Origin: Candidatus Pelagibacter communis
Lineage (GTDB): Bacteria; Pseudomonadota; Alphaproteobacteria; Pelagibacterales; Pelagibacteraceae
Direction: 5' to 3'
Length of the DNA stretch: 64,000 nt
Assembly: GCF_001180165.1 (NCBI RefSeq)
Contig: NZ_CVSQ01000001.1
Location: 1 to 64,000 of the forward strand
Shown here in pieces: positions 9,112 through 18,092 of the stretch. Position numbers and translations under genes: made by a program. A model generated the notes under the pieces. It was not told the DNA's origin and made no database searches. It saw only the letters and a list, made by a program, of their open reading frames with translations. Each line of letters opens with the position of its first letter. Positions within the stretch are counted from its first letter, which is position 1.

Positions 9112-9119
9112 GAGGCTTT

Positions 9120-10286
9120 ATGAACTTTGGATATTTTTGTAATACTACTAATTGGGATAAAAAACCTTATACCCAACTTCTAGACGAAGCTAGAGAAATC
9201 ACTGAATATTGTGATCAAAATAATTGGAATTCTATTTGGTATACCGAACATCATTTTAATCATGAGGGAATGGAGTCTTGCACTAACCCACTAATGATGT
9301 GTACTGATGCTGCTGCAAGAACTAAAAATATTCGTTTAGGACAAGCTTGCAACGTAATAACATTTCATAATCCTATAAGACTTGCAGAAGATATTGCTAC
9401 CCTTGACCAAATGTCAAAAGGAAGAGTGGAAGTTGGTATTGGAAGAGGGGTTTACGGAAGAGAAGCCATTAACATGAACATAGAAGCTGACTTAAAAGAT
9501 CAAGCAAAAAATTTTAGACTATTTTCTGAAACATTGGACATAATGAAAAAAGCTTGGTCTGAGGACTTCTTTTCTCACCAAGGTGAATTCTATACTTATC
9601 CCTCACCAAATTTTATTTGGCAGCACGATATGAGTCCTCCTAGAGAAAATGTAGTAGATTTAAAAACAAATGAATTAAAACAAATATCTGTTTTACCAAA
9701 ACCTTATCAAAAACCCTTTCCACCAATTTCTCAAGTTGTTGATGGAGAAAGATCAATTCAGTGGGCAGCAGAAAATGGACTTAATACAATTATGTGGATC
9801 CCAACTGTAAAAGCTTTGAAAAAAAGATTTGAAATTTATAAAGAGGCAAAATCTAAAGCTGAAAATAGAGATGTACCACTGGGTGAAGGTATTAGTTTAG
9901 TTAGAGATATGTTTGTTGCAGAAACTATGGAAGAGGCTGAAAAAATGGCTGGAGAACATATAGTTAATTATATGAGATGGGTTTGCCATTGGAGAGGATT
10001 GGGAAATCATATGGATCCAGATGAAAAATTACCAGAGACAAAAAATAAGCTAGATTTATTAAATTATGAATTTCTTCATAAAAGAAATCTTTTATTTGGA
10101 ACACCTGAGTTTGTAATAGAAAAAATAAAAGAACTTCAACAAGAATTAAATCTTCAAAATTTACAAGTCTGGTCTAACTTTCCAGGTATCAAACATGAAG
10201 ACTGTATGAGAAGTATCAAGTTATTTACAGAAGAAGTTATTCCAAATATAAAACCAATAGATACAAACATACAAAGAGCTAGCTAG
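9120..10286 (+). CDS. Luciferase-like (LLM) flavin-dependent monooxygenase
   Basis: A 388-residue member of the bacterial luciferase-like family. It shows the early strand with FGYFC, the conserved YTEHHF segment, the IRLGQ strand, a typical RLAEDIATLDQMSKGRVEVGIG-type flavin-barrel region, and family length. The ATG at 9120 is chosen because GGAGG sits four bases upstream; an in-frame GTG at 9078 has no such site. These enzymes use reduced FMN and oxygen to cleave or hydroxylate substrates. It heads a run of four genes (DUF1185, hydrolase, aldehyde dehydrogenase) that ends near a Liv-type binding protein, so it probably catalyses the first oxidation in a catabolic route. Confidence 0.85.
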   Translation: MNFGYFCNTTNWDKKPYTQLLDEAREITEYCDQNNWNSIWYTEHHFNHEGMESCTNPLMMCTDAAARTKNIRLGQACNVITFHNPIRLAEDIATLDQMSKGRVEVGIGRGVYGREAINMNIEADLKDQAKNFRLFSETLDIMKKAWSEDFFSHQGEFYTYPSPNFIWQHDMSPPRENVVDLKTNELKQISVLPKPYQKPFPPISQVVDGERSIQWAAENGLNTIMWIPTVKALKKRFEIYKEAKSKAENRDVPLGEGISLVRDMFVAETMEEAEKMAGEHIVNYMRWVCHWRGLGNHMDPDEKLPETKNKLDLLNYEFLHKRNLLFGTPEFVIEKIKELQQELNLQNLQVWSNFPGIKHEDCMRSIKLFTEEVIPNIKPIDTNIQRAS

Positions 10287-10289
10287 TAA

Positions 10290-10874
10290 ATGAATTTAAA
10301 ACTGAGAAAATTTGCAAAATTTGTAGATAAAACTTTTATTGAAGGTGGAAAAAAAGCAAAAGAACCTGTTCTGTTAGTTTCGGTTGCAGCTGTTATAGAA
10401 AACCCTTGGGCTGGAAAAGGTTTTGTAGAAGATTTAAAACCAGAAATACTAGATCTTGCACCTCAATTAGGAGATCTTTTAGTGCCAGAGTTAACAAAAG
10501 AAATTGGATCAGGTGAAAAAATTTTAGCTTATGGAAAAGCTGCTATGGTTGGATTGAATGGTGAAATAGAACATGCATCTGCATTTATTCATACTTTAAG
10601 ATTTGGAAATAAATTTAGAGATGCTGTTGGTGGAACTTCTTATTTAAGTTTTACTAACACTAGAGGTCCCGCAGGTGCAAAAATTTCAATTCCAATGATG
10701 CATAAAACTGATGCTGGATTAAGACCTTTTTATCTAACGCATGAATTTACAATTCATGATGCACCTAATGAAGATGAAATAGTTGTTGCAATTGGAGGCG
10801 CTCCAACTGGACGAGCTCATGCAAGAACGGGTGATAGATATCAGGATATGAAAGAGATGGGCATCGATAACTAA
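10290..10874 (+). CDS. DUF1185 'amino acid synthesis' family protein
   Basis: A 194-residue protein matching the DUF1185 family, which databases label amino acid synthesis although no reaction has been established to my knowledge. Conserved stretches visible here are GKAAMVG, EHASAFIH, the central GGTSYLS and the C-terminal IGGAPTGRAHAR. No signal peptide or membrane segment is present, so it should be cytosolic. It lies three bases after the monooxygenase and immediately before a hydrolase, a grouping that suggests it handles an intermediate of the same pathway. Confidence 0.8.
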   Translation: MNLKLRKFAKFVDKTFIEGGKKAKEPVLLVSVAAVIENPWAGKGFVEDLKPEILDLAPQLGDLLVPELTKEIGSGEKILAYGKAAMVGLNGEIEHASAFIHTLRFGNKFRDAVGGTSYLSFTNTRGPAGAKISIPMMHKTDAGLRPFYLTHEFTIHDAPNEDEIVVAIGGAPTGRAHARTGDRYQDMKEMGIDN

Positions 10875-10877
10875 TTG

Positions 10878-11663
10878 ATGTCTTACAATTTTGATAACAA
10901 TCAAAATCATTATTATTTTAATAACAAAAATTCGTTACCAATAATTTTTATTCATGGTGTTGGTTTAAATCAACAAATGTGGAAACCACAAATTGAATTT
11001 TTTAAGAACAATTCCTTTATAACTTATGATCTGTTGGGACATGGGAAAACACCTTTTAAAAAGCCAAATTTATCAATGGAAAATTTTATTGATCAATTAT
11101 CAAATTTAGTAAAAAACCTAAAGATAGAGAAATTCAATTTAATTGGTTTTTCTATCGGATCTTTGATTGCAATTGAATTTGCTTCAAAATATGAAAATTA
11201 TTTAAATTCTTTAACTCTAATATCCACTACATATCAAAGAACAGCAGAGGAAAGACAAAATGTAATTGATAGAGTGAATTTGGCAAAGAAAAATATGCCA
11301 ATATCTCAAATGGCAATGAAGAGATGGTTTTCAGATAAATACCTTGAACAAAATCCTGAGTTATATGATGAGTTTATGAAAATTCTTAACAAGAAAGGAA
11401 TTGATCAAGAAAATTTTATTAAATCTTATGAGGTGTTTGCAAACTATCAGGACAATCTTGAAAATATAAAAAATATAAAAACAAATACTTTAATAATAAC
11501 AGGATCGGATGATCCAGGATCTACACCTGATATGTCTAAAAATTTAAATAAAGATATAGAAAATTCAACATATGTTGAAATCAAAAATGGAAAACATCTA
11601 TGCACTATTGAATATGCAGACGAAGTAAATAATGCAATAATGAAACATATAAATAATGCCTGA
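10878..11663 (+). CDS. Alpha/beta-fold hydrolase
   Basis: A 261-residue serine hydrolase. The oxyanion segment HGVG is at 26-29, the nucleophile elbow GFSIGS gives S92, the acid is in TGSDDPG (D211 or D212) and the catalytic His is in NGKHL (H240), so the triad is complete. ATG 10878 is used in preference to the TTG three bases earlier. It resembles enol-lactone hydrolases and carbon-carbon bond hydrolases of degradative pathways, such as the PcaD and RutD types. It overlaps the next gene by eight bases. The substrate is unknown. Confidence 0.82.
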   Translation: MSYNFDNNQNHYYFNNKNSLPIIFIHGVGLNQQMWKPQIEFFKNNSFITYDLLGHGKTPFKKPNLSMENFIDQLSNLVKNLKIEKFNLIGFSIGSLIAIEFASKYENYLNSLTLISTTYQRTAEERQNVIDRVNLAKKNMPISQMAMKRWFSDKYLEQNPELYDEFMKILNKKGIDQENFIKSYEVFANYQDNLENIKNIKTNTLIITGSDDPGSTPDMSKNLNKDIENSTYVEIKNGKHLCTIEYADEVNNAIMKHINNA

Positions 11664-13137
11664 ATTAAAAAAATATCAAATGTTTATAGATGGTCAGTGG
11701 GTAGACTCTGATACAAAAAAAACTTTTGAAACTTTAAATCCAGAAAATAATAAGCCTTGGGCTATAGTTCCTGAAGCTAGCGCAAATGATGTAGATAGAG
11801 CTGTAAAAGCTGCACAAAAAGCTTTTGAAGGTGAATGGCCAAAGATGCTTGCAAGAGATAGAGCAAAATATTTAAGAGCCATTGGAAATAAGCTAAGAGA
11901 AAATTCTGAATTATTAGGAAAAATTGAAACCATTGATACAGGAAAACTGTACAGAGAAACTTATCAACAAGCAAAATACATTGCAGAATATTATGATTAC
12001 TATGCAGGTTTAGCTGATAAAGTTGAAGGAACAGTTCTTCCAATAGATAAACCAAATATTCAAGCGATCACAACAAGAATTCCAATAGGTGTTATTGCAG
12101 CTATCATTCCTTGGAATTCTCAAATGTTTTTAACTGCAACAAAAGTCGCTCCTGCTTTAGCTATGGGCAATACAGTAGTAATTAAATGTTCTGAACTAGC
12201 ACCAGCAACTATGTTTGAATTTGCAAAGTTAGTTGAAGAAACTGGAATACCAAAAGGTGTTGTAAATGTAGTTTCTGGGTTTGGAGATCCATGTGGTAAA
12301 GCTTTAACTACTCACAACTTAGTTGAGAAAGTAGCTTTTACAGGAGGTCCTGAAACTGCAAGGCATATAATTAGAAACTCTGCAGAAAATTTATCTGAGG
12401 TAAGTTTAGAATTAGGAGGCAAAAGTCCTGTTGCTGTTTTTGATGATGCTAAACAAGAAAATGCAATTAATGGAATAACCGCTGGAATATTTGGAGCAAG
12501 TGGTCAAAGTTGTATAGCAGGTTCAAGGTTGTACTTACAAAAAGGAATTTATAACGAATTTTTAGATAAGTTAGCATCAAGAGCAGAAAAAATTAAAATA
12601 GGTGCTCCTATGGACTCTGATACTGAAATGGGTCCACTAAGTAACTTCAAACAATTAGAAGTAATAGAAAAAAATATTAAATTAACTGTTGAACAAGGTG
12701 GAAAAATTAAATGTGGTGGTAAAAGACATCCCTTTTCAAATGAAGGTTATTATTTTCCTCCAACAATTATTGAGTGTGAAAATCATAATTTACCGGCTGC
12801 TGAGAATGAATTGTTTGGACCTGTTTTATCGGTGATGAAATTTGATACTGAAAAAGAGGTAATAGAATTAATGAACGACAATCAATATGGTCTTTCTTCA
12901 GGTGTTTATACTAGTGATCTTGCAAGAGGCATGAGGGTATCTAATGCTATCCGAGCAGGAATAACATTTGTAAATACTTATAGATTAATTTCACCTTCAG
13001 CTCCATTTGGGGGTATCAAAGATAGTGGATATGGAAAAGAAGCAGGAATTGACTCAATTAAAGACTACACAAGAGTAAAAACAACTTGGTTCTACACATC
13101 GGATGAACCCTCGCTAGACCCCTTCTCAATAAGATAA
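11656..13137 (+). CDS. NAD-dependent aldehyde dehydrogenase
   Basis: A 493-residue aldehyde dehydrogenase with the oxyanion Asn in IPWNS (N154), nucleotide-loop FTGGPE (228-233), general base Glu in LELGG (E252) and catalytic Cys in SGQSC (C286). It resembles the betaine-aldehyde/hydroxymuconic-semialdehyde group more than the copy at the left of the window, but the specificity cannot be fixed. It is the last enzyme of the oxygenase-hydrolase run and overlaps the hydrolase gene by eight bases. A 107-base gap separates it from the binding-protein gene on the same strand. Confidence 0.87.
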   Translation: MPELKKYQMFIDGQWVDSDTKKTFETLNPENNKPWAIVPEASANDVDRAVKAAQKAFEGEWPKMLARDRAKYLRAIGNKLRENSELLGKIETIDTGKLYRETYQQAKYIAEYYDYYAGLADKVEGTVLPIDKPNIQAITTRIPIGVIAAIIPWNSQMFLTATKVAPALAMGNTVVIKCSELAPATMFEFAKLVEETGIPKGVVNVVSGFGDPCGKALTTHNLVEKVAFTGGPETARHIIRNSAENLSEVSLELGGKSPVAVFDDAKQENAINGITAGIFGASGQSCIAGSRLYLQKGIYNEFLDKLASRAEKIKIGAPMDSDTEMGPLSNFKQLEVIEKNIKLTVEQGGKIKCGGKRHPFSNEGYYFPPTIIECENHNLPAAENELFGPVLSVMKFDTEKEVIELMNDNQYGLSSGVYTSDLARGMRVSNAIRAGITFVNTYRLISPSAPFGGIKDSGYGKEAGIDSIKDYTRVKTTWFYTSDEPSLDPFSIR

Positions 13138-13244
13138 TCTGTACCAATTTACCCATCTAAAATAGGATAATTTTGTCATTGAATATTGATTGTATTCATA
13201 CTTAAATTGGATTTTATAAATTGTTAACAATAAAGAGGAAGATA

Positions 13245-14435
13245 ATGAGAAAACTATTTATCGCTGTATTTATGTTTGTATCAAGTTTTGGTTCAAATGT
13301 AATGGCAGACGGACATTCGATTAAAATGGGGATCATCTTAGGATTCACTGGTCCTATTGAATCTCTAACTCCAGCTATGGCTGCATCTGCAGAGCTTGCA
13401 TTTAAAGAAGCTTCTGATTCAGGTTCACTATTAGGCGGAAAAAAAATTGAGCCAGTAAGAGCAGACTCAACTTGTGTTGACTCAGCAGCAGCAACAGCTG
13501 CAGCTGAAGGGTTAATTTCAGGTGGTGTAGCTGCAATTATGGGAGCAGACTGTTCAGGTGTAACTGGTGCTATTGCAACTAACGTTGCTGTACCAAATGG
13601 TGTAGTAATGATTTCACCTTCAGCCACTTCTCCAGGATTAACAACTCTAGATGACAAAGGGTATTTCTTTAGAACTGCTCCATCAGATGCTAGAGGTGGT
13701 CAAATTTTAGCTGATATAACTAAAGACAGAAAAGTAAAAAGTGTTGCAATCACTTATACTAACAATGACTATGGTAAAGGTTTGGCTGATGTTTACAAAG
13801 CAGCAGTTGAAGCTCATGGTATCAAAGTTACAACTGTAACTGCTCACGAAGATGGAAAAGCAGATTACTCATCTGAAGTAGCAACTCTTGCTTCTGCTGG
13901 TGGTGATGCTGTAGCAGTTATTGGTTATCTTGACCAAGGAGGAAAAGGAATTATTCAAGCTTCTTTAGACTCTGGTGCGTTTGATAGATTTATTTTATCA
14001 GATGGTATGATTGGTCAATCTTTAGTTGATGCATTCGGAAAAGATTTAAGTAAATCATTTGGATCATTACCAGGTTCTACTGGTAAAGGTGCAGGTATAT
14101 TTGCTGAAGTTGCAAAAGCTGGGGGTGTAGAAGCTTCTGGTCCTTACACAGGTGAATCTTACGATGCAGCTGCTTTAATCGTTCTTGCAATGCAAGCAGG
14201 TAACTCTGCTGATAGAGCATCAATTGCAAAAAATGTAATGGATGTTGCTAATGCTCCTGGAACTAAAATTTATCCAGGTGAAATTAAGAAAGGTTTAGAC
14301 TTACTAGCAAAAGGTAAAAAGATTAATTACGAAGGTGCTACTGGAGTAACTTTTACTAGTGTTGGTGAAGCTGAAGGTTCTTTCTTAGAACAAGAAGTTA
14401 AAGGCGGAAAATTCAAAACTAAAAAACAAAGATAA
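13245..14435 (+). CDS. Liv-type ABC transporter periplasmic substrate-binding protein
   Basis: A 396-residue protein with a signal peptide (basic start, hydrophobic core, probable cleavage after VMA near residue 21) followed by a type I periplasmic binding fold of the branched-chain amino acid (LivK) family: KMGIILGFTG at the start and ITYTNNDYGKG in the middle. ATG 13245 is preceded by AGAGGAAG at 13235-13242. It probably feeds the LivG-F-H-M set that converges on it from the other strand, whose operon lacks a binding protein. The ligand could be an amino acid, amide or urea-like compound. A strong terminator follows. Confidence 0.87.
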   Translation: MRKLFIAVFMFVSSFGSNVMADGHSIKMGIILGFTGPIESLTPAMAASAELAFKEASDSGSLLGGKKIEPVRADSTCVDSAAATAAAEGLISGGVAAIMGADCSGVTGAIATNVAVPNGVVMISPSATSPGLTTLDDKGYFFRTAPSDARGGQILADITKDRKVKSVAITYTNNDYGKGLADVYKAAVEAHGIKVTTVTAHEDGKADYSSEVATLASAGGDAVAVIGYLDQGGKGIIQASLDSGAFDRFILSDGMIGQSLVDAFGKDLSKSFGSLPGSTGKGAGIFAEVAKAGGVEASGPYTGESYDAAALIVLAMQAGNSADRASIAKNVMDVANAPGTKIYPGEIKKGLDLLAKGKKINYEGATGVTFTSVGEAEGSFLEQEVKGGKFKTKKQR

Positions 14436-14449
14436 TTTTTCATCTTAAT

Positions 14450-14489
14450 TAAAAAAACCCCAGTAATTTAATTACTGGGGTTTTTTTTT
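14450..14489. terminator. Bidirectional intrinsic terminator
   Basis: A ten-base-pair stem, CCCCAGTAAT (14458-14467) with ATTACTGGGG (14471-14480), has a three-base loop, an A tract before it and nine T after it, so it works in both directions. It serves the binding-protein gene on the plus strand and the MFS gene on the minus strand. The MFS stop codon (14470-14468) is the loop itself. Confidence 0.9.
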
Positions 14490-15637
14490 AAATCAGCTCT
14501 TATTGTAGATAGAGCTATGATAATTAGAAAAATCAAACATATTAAATTCATAGTTTTCCAGCTAGTTAAGCTAAGAAATACTCCTGCAGATAAAGAAGCT
14601 AATGCTTGTATAGAATAAACAATTAAATCATTATAACCTTGAGCTCTAAATTTTTCCTCTTCTCTGTAACACAAAACAAGTAAGCTTGTTCCTGAAATGA
14701 ATAGAAAGTTCCACCCTAGCCCCAGAAAAATAAGTGCAACCATATAGTTAATATAATTCTGTTCAAATAAACTGGTAATAATTGTGACTAAAAACAATAA
14801 AACTCCCACGTACATTATTTTACTATGACCAAACCTTTTAATTAAATTTCCTGTAACTAGTGAAGGTAAAAACATGGCTGCTATATGAAGCTGAATAACA
14901 AATCCAGTCTTGCTTAAACTTATTTTCTCCATCAGATGCATACTTATAGGAGTTGCTGTCATTAAAAAAGTCATTACAGCATAGGCAAAAGCTGAAGCTA
15001 CGAGCGCCTGTAGAAATCTAGGTTGAGAGATAAGCTCAAAAAAACTTCTTCCAGTTTTATATTGATTACTAGATATCGTTTTTGGTTCCTGATAAAAAAT
15101 TAAAAATATTGTTGATGAGATAGATAAAATGGCAAGTGCAAGATAAGAACCTGCATACATATGATCTGAAATAAATCCTTTAGAAATGTTTGCAATGTTT
15201 GGACCAATAAACGCTGAACCTATTCCTGCTAACAAAATGATAGAAATTGCTTTTGGTGCATAATCCTTATCCACAACCTCCACTGCTGCAAAACGATACT
15301 GATGGCTAAACGCTATTCCTCCACCAATTAAAAAACATCCTAAATTATATAAGACAAAGCTTTCTATAATTATAGAGTATGCAGTTAAAAGAGATGCAAA
15401 ACATGTACCTACTGATGCATAAATGAAACCCAATTTCCGTCCAATTATACTCATTAACTTTGCAGCAAAAAAAGCGAATAAGGCAATTCCAACGACTGAC
15501 AAAGCCATTGGAAGAGTTGCTAAAGATTTTATTGGACTAAATTTTGAACCAATTATACCACTTAAAAAAACAGTGACTGGGGCAGCTGTAAAAGCAAAAA
15601 TCTGGCTTAATATAAGTAACGAAAGATTTTTATTCAT
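14468..15637 (-). CDS. MFS-family transporter
   Basis: A 389-residue membrane protein with about twelve hydrophobic segments and the cytoplasmic-loop pattern IGRKLG near residue 65 that marks the major facilitator superfamily. No substrate-specific motif is recognised; efflux is the commonest role of this branch. Its ATG overlaps the stop of a 23-codon small ORF as TAATG, so it belongs to the end of the first Liv-type operon. Its own stop codon lies in the loop of the bidirectional terminator. Confidence 0.8.
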   Translation of the reverse strand: MNKNLSLLILSQIFAFTAAPVTVFLSGIIGSKFSPIKSLATLPMALSVVGIALFAFFAAKLMSIIGRKLGFIYASVGTCFASLLTAYSIIIESFVLYNLGCFLIGGGIAFSHQYRFAAVEVVDKDYAPKAISIILLAGIGSAFIGPNIANISKGFISDHMYAGSYLALAILSISSTIFLIFYQEPKTISSNQYKTGRSFFELISQPRFLQALVASAFAYAVMTFLMTATPISMHLMEKISLSKTGFVIQLHIAAMFLPSLVTGNLIKRFGHSKIMYVGVLLFLVTIITSLFEQNYINYMVALIFLGLGWNFLFISGTSLLVLCYREEEKFRAQGYNDLIVYSIQALASLSAGVFLSLTSWKTMNLICLIFLIIIALSTIRADLKKNPSN

Positions 15638-15708
15638 TAAAAGAATAAATACTTGTCAGCAATATACAAAGCCCAAGCAGCAGCAGCACCTAATATAATA
15701 TATTTCAT
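15637..15708 (-). CDS. Small hydrophobic ORF, 23 residues, coupled to the MFS gene
   Basis: An ATG at 15708 opens a 23-codon frame that ends with TAA overlapping the MFS start (TAATG). It begins five bases after the LivM-type stop. The predicted peptide has a basic start, a hydrophobic alanine-rich core of about 15 residues containing a Trp, then ADKYLFF, so it looks like a one-span membrane peptide. The exact fit between two genes and the overlapping stop/start argue for translation, but the length is too short to exclude chance. It may be a transporter-associated small protein or simply a coupling leader. Confidence 0.5.
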   Translation of the reverse strand: MKYIILGAAAAWALYIADKYLFF

Positions 15709-15713
15709 TACGT

Positions 15714-17084
15714 TTACTTTATTTCTATTTTTTCAGGAAGTATACCTTTAGGTCTATACCTCATTATAAACAATAATCCTAATCCCATCAGTAAAAATCT
15801 GAAATAAGGAACGCTTTCAATTAAATGAGCTTTAAGTGCATTTGTTTCAGGTATTCCCGCAGTGAAAAAGTTTATTAAGAATAATGATATTGGTGCAGCT
15901 TCAATCCATAAGAACCAAACAACAAATCCTCCTAAAATTGCTCCAAAATTATTTCCACTTCCTCCAACAATTACCATCACCCAAATCAAAAAAGTATATC
16001 TCATAGGTCTATAACTTCCTGGAGTAAATAGACCATCTTGTGTAACAAGCATTGCACCCGCAATTCCAACAATTGCAGAGCCTAAAATAAAAATTAATAA
16101 ATGTTGCTTAACAACATTTTTACCCATTGCATTTGCAGCTTCCTCATTATCTCTAATTGCTCTCATCATTCTTCCCCAAGGAGAATAAAGAGCTTTTTGG
16201 GTTAAAATTAAAAGAATAATTACTACTACTAAGAATAATCCTGAATAACACAGTTTTACAAATACTGATGAACCTTCAATAACAAGTTGGTTTAAAGCAG
16301 CTTGTCTATCAGCTAAATTCTCAATTACACTTAATTTTCCTGCATTAAACTTTTCAACTAATTTAATAAACCAATCTGTTGTTTGAAGATCTACTTCATA
16401 AGGTGCAGGTCTTTTTAATCCAATAACATTTTTAACTCCTCTTGTGAGCCAATCTTCGTGTTTAATAATTGCAATAACAATTTCAGAAATAAGTAAAGTG
16501 GCAATAGCTAAATAATCTGCTCTAAGACCAAGTGCAACTTTTCCAACTATAAATGCTAAACCCCCCGCAAAAAGAGCTCCAACTATCCAAGAAAATATAA
16601 TTGGTAACCCAAATCCTCCTAAGAAACCAGTTTTAGCAGGATCAACTGCTTCAATAGCTTCTATACCTGGCTCTGCAGAAAATCTAATAAGTAAAATACC
16701 TGAAATTATTATTGCAGCTATGCTGTATGTTCTGATTTTTGATTTTTCAAATCTTTTTAAAATAAAGCGTATAACTAATACCATTACTACTATCAGCCAT
16801 AATGACATTAGAATGTCGAAACCTCCTGCCCTCCAGGCTTCTTGAACAGGATCGACAGATATCAATACCGCAGCTAAACCACCTAAAGCTGTATAACCCA
16901 TAATTCCAAAATTAATTAAACCAGCATACCCCCATTGAATATTCGCACCCATTGTCATCACTGCAGAAATCAAACAAAGATTAAATATTGATAAAGCAAT
17001 ATTCCAAGACTGAAATATCCCAACCATTAAAATAAGCACCATCATGATGCTGTAAGCTGCAATTACATTTAGGTTTTTTCTCAC
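15714..17084 (-). CDS. Liv-type ABC transporter permease (LivM-like, long)
   Basis: A 456-residue inner-membrane permease of the branched-chain amino acid family. Typical features are GYAGLINFG (residues 53-61), ALGLRADYLAIATL, the coupling motif with RAIRDNEEAANAMG that contacts the ATPase, and GGSGNNFGAILGG near the end. It is longer than usual LivM proteins by roughly 100 residues, mostly in a hydrophilic stretch around residues 215-265. It overlaps the LivH-like gene by four bases. Together with that permease and two ATPases it forms a full ABC core. Confidence 0.86.
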   Translation of the reverse strand: MRKNLNVIAAYSIMMVLILMVGIFQSWNIALSIFNLCLISAVMTMGANIQWGYAGLINFGIMGYTALGGLAAVLISVDPVQEAWRAGGFDILMSLWLIVVMVLVIRFILKRFEKSKIRTYSIAAIIISGILLIRFSAEPGIEAIEAVDPAKTGFLGGFGLPIIFSWIVGALFAGGLAFIVGKVALGLRADYLAIATLLISEIVIAIIKHEDWLTRGVKNVIGLKRPAPYEVDLQTTDWFIKLVEKFNAGKLSVIENLADRQAALNQLVIEGSSVFVKLCYSGLFLVVVIILLILTQKALYSPWGRMMRAIRDNEEAANAMGKNVVKQHLLIFILGSAIVGIAGAMLVTQDGLFTPGSYRPMRYTFLIWVMVIVGGSGNNFGAILGGFVVWFLWIEAAPISLFLINFFTAGIPETNALKAHLIESVPYFRFLLMGLGLLFIMRYRPKGILPEKIEIK

Positions 17085-18091
17085 AATACTTTCCCCTTAA
17101 ATATTCCCGAAGGTCGATAAATTAAAACAATTACCAGAATAGAGAACGAGACTGCAAACTTATAATCAGTAGATAGTAACTGAACCAAACTATTTGGCTC
17201 CATACTTTCTGGTAAAATATACATAAAGAATTTTTTATATGCGTAAGTGAGCAGTATTTCAGAAAAAGCAATTACATATCCGCCTAAAAAAGCTCCAAAT
17301 GGATTTCCAATTCCTCCAACAATTGCAGCAGCAAAAATTGGAAGCATATTGTTAAAATAAGTAAACGGTTTAAAACTTTTATCTAAACCATACAATGCTC
17401 CACCTATTGTAGCTAAAATTCCAGCAATTATCCAAGTAACTAAAACTATTTTTTTTGGATCAATACCTGATAATAAAGCAAGATCTTCATTATCAGAATA
17501 AGCTTTCATACTTTTTCCAGTTTTGGTTCTATTTAAAAACCAAAATAATAAAGAAACTAAAACTATTGTTACAAAAATAGTTATTACTTGAGTTGATTTT
17601 AATGCAAGACCTTCATTTAAACCCGTCATCTCTTTAAATTCACGGGCTTTAATAATAAATTTTTCTCCATCAAAAAATCTTCTGTCACCAGGTCCAATTA
17701 TAATTCTTACCACTGCTTGAGTTACAAACATTACACCAATACTTACCATTGCAAACTGAACTGGAGGGCTTTTCTGATGTCTATAATATTTGAATACAAA
17801 TTTATCTATTAAAAGCATGTAAAGAATCATGAAAATAATTCCAAATGGGATAGCTAACAAAGCGGTAGGTAAAACCCCTAAAGAAACACCTAAAGATTGA
17901 AAATACCATGTAAATAAAATCGTTGCCATGGTTCCAAAAGACATCATGTCACCAGTTGCAAAATTAGCAAAGCGTAAAATTCCATAAATAAGTGTTACAA
18001 ATATTGCACCCAGTGCTAACTGAGAACCATAAGTTAATGCAGGAATAAAAATATAATTTAATAAAAGAATTATTGCATTTATAAAATCCAT
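17081..18091 (-). CDS. Liv-type ABC transporter permease (LivH-like)
   Basis: A 336-residue inner-membrane permease with about eight hydrophobic segments. The N-terminal YGILRFANFATGDMMSFG is the family LivH signature, and SMKAYSDNEDLALLSGID is the cytoplasmic helix that docks on the ATPase; GGIGNPFGAFLGGY follows near the C-terminus. It starts two bases after the LivF-like gene and overlaps the LivM-like gene, consistent with one polycistronic mRNA. The substrate specificity would come from the binding protein. Confidence 0.87.
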   Translation of the reverse strand: MDFINAIILLLNYIFIPALTYGSQLALGAIFVTLIYGILRFANFATGDMMSFGTMATILFTWYFQSLGVSLGVLPTALLAIPFGIIFMILYMLLIDKFVFKYYRHQKSPPVQFAMVSIGVMFVTQAVVRIIIGPGDRRFFDGEKFIIKAREFKEMTGLNEGLALKSTQVITIFVTIVLVSLLFWFLNRTKTGKSMKAYSDNEDLALLSGIDPKKIVLVTWIIAGILATIGGALYGLDKSFKPFTYFNNMLPIFAAAIVGGIGNPFGAFLGGYVIAFSEILLTYAYKKFFMYILPESMEPNSLVQLLSTDYKFAVSFSILVIVLIYRPSGIFKGKVL

Positions 18092-18092
18092 A

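Noticed and set aside
9078-9119. GTG start at 9078 for the luciferase-like gene
   Set aside because: The added 14 residues match nothing in the family and the GGAGG site points to the ATG at 9120.
9015-9119. SAM-V or SAM-II riboswitch before the luciferase-like gene
   Set aside because: The hairpin order and conserved bases of those classes are not recognisable, and the gene has no methionine or SAM link.
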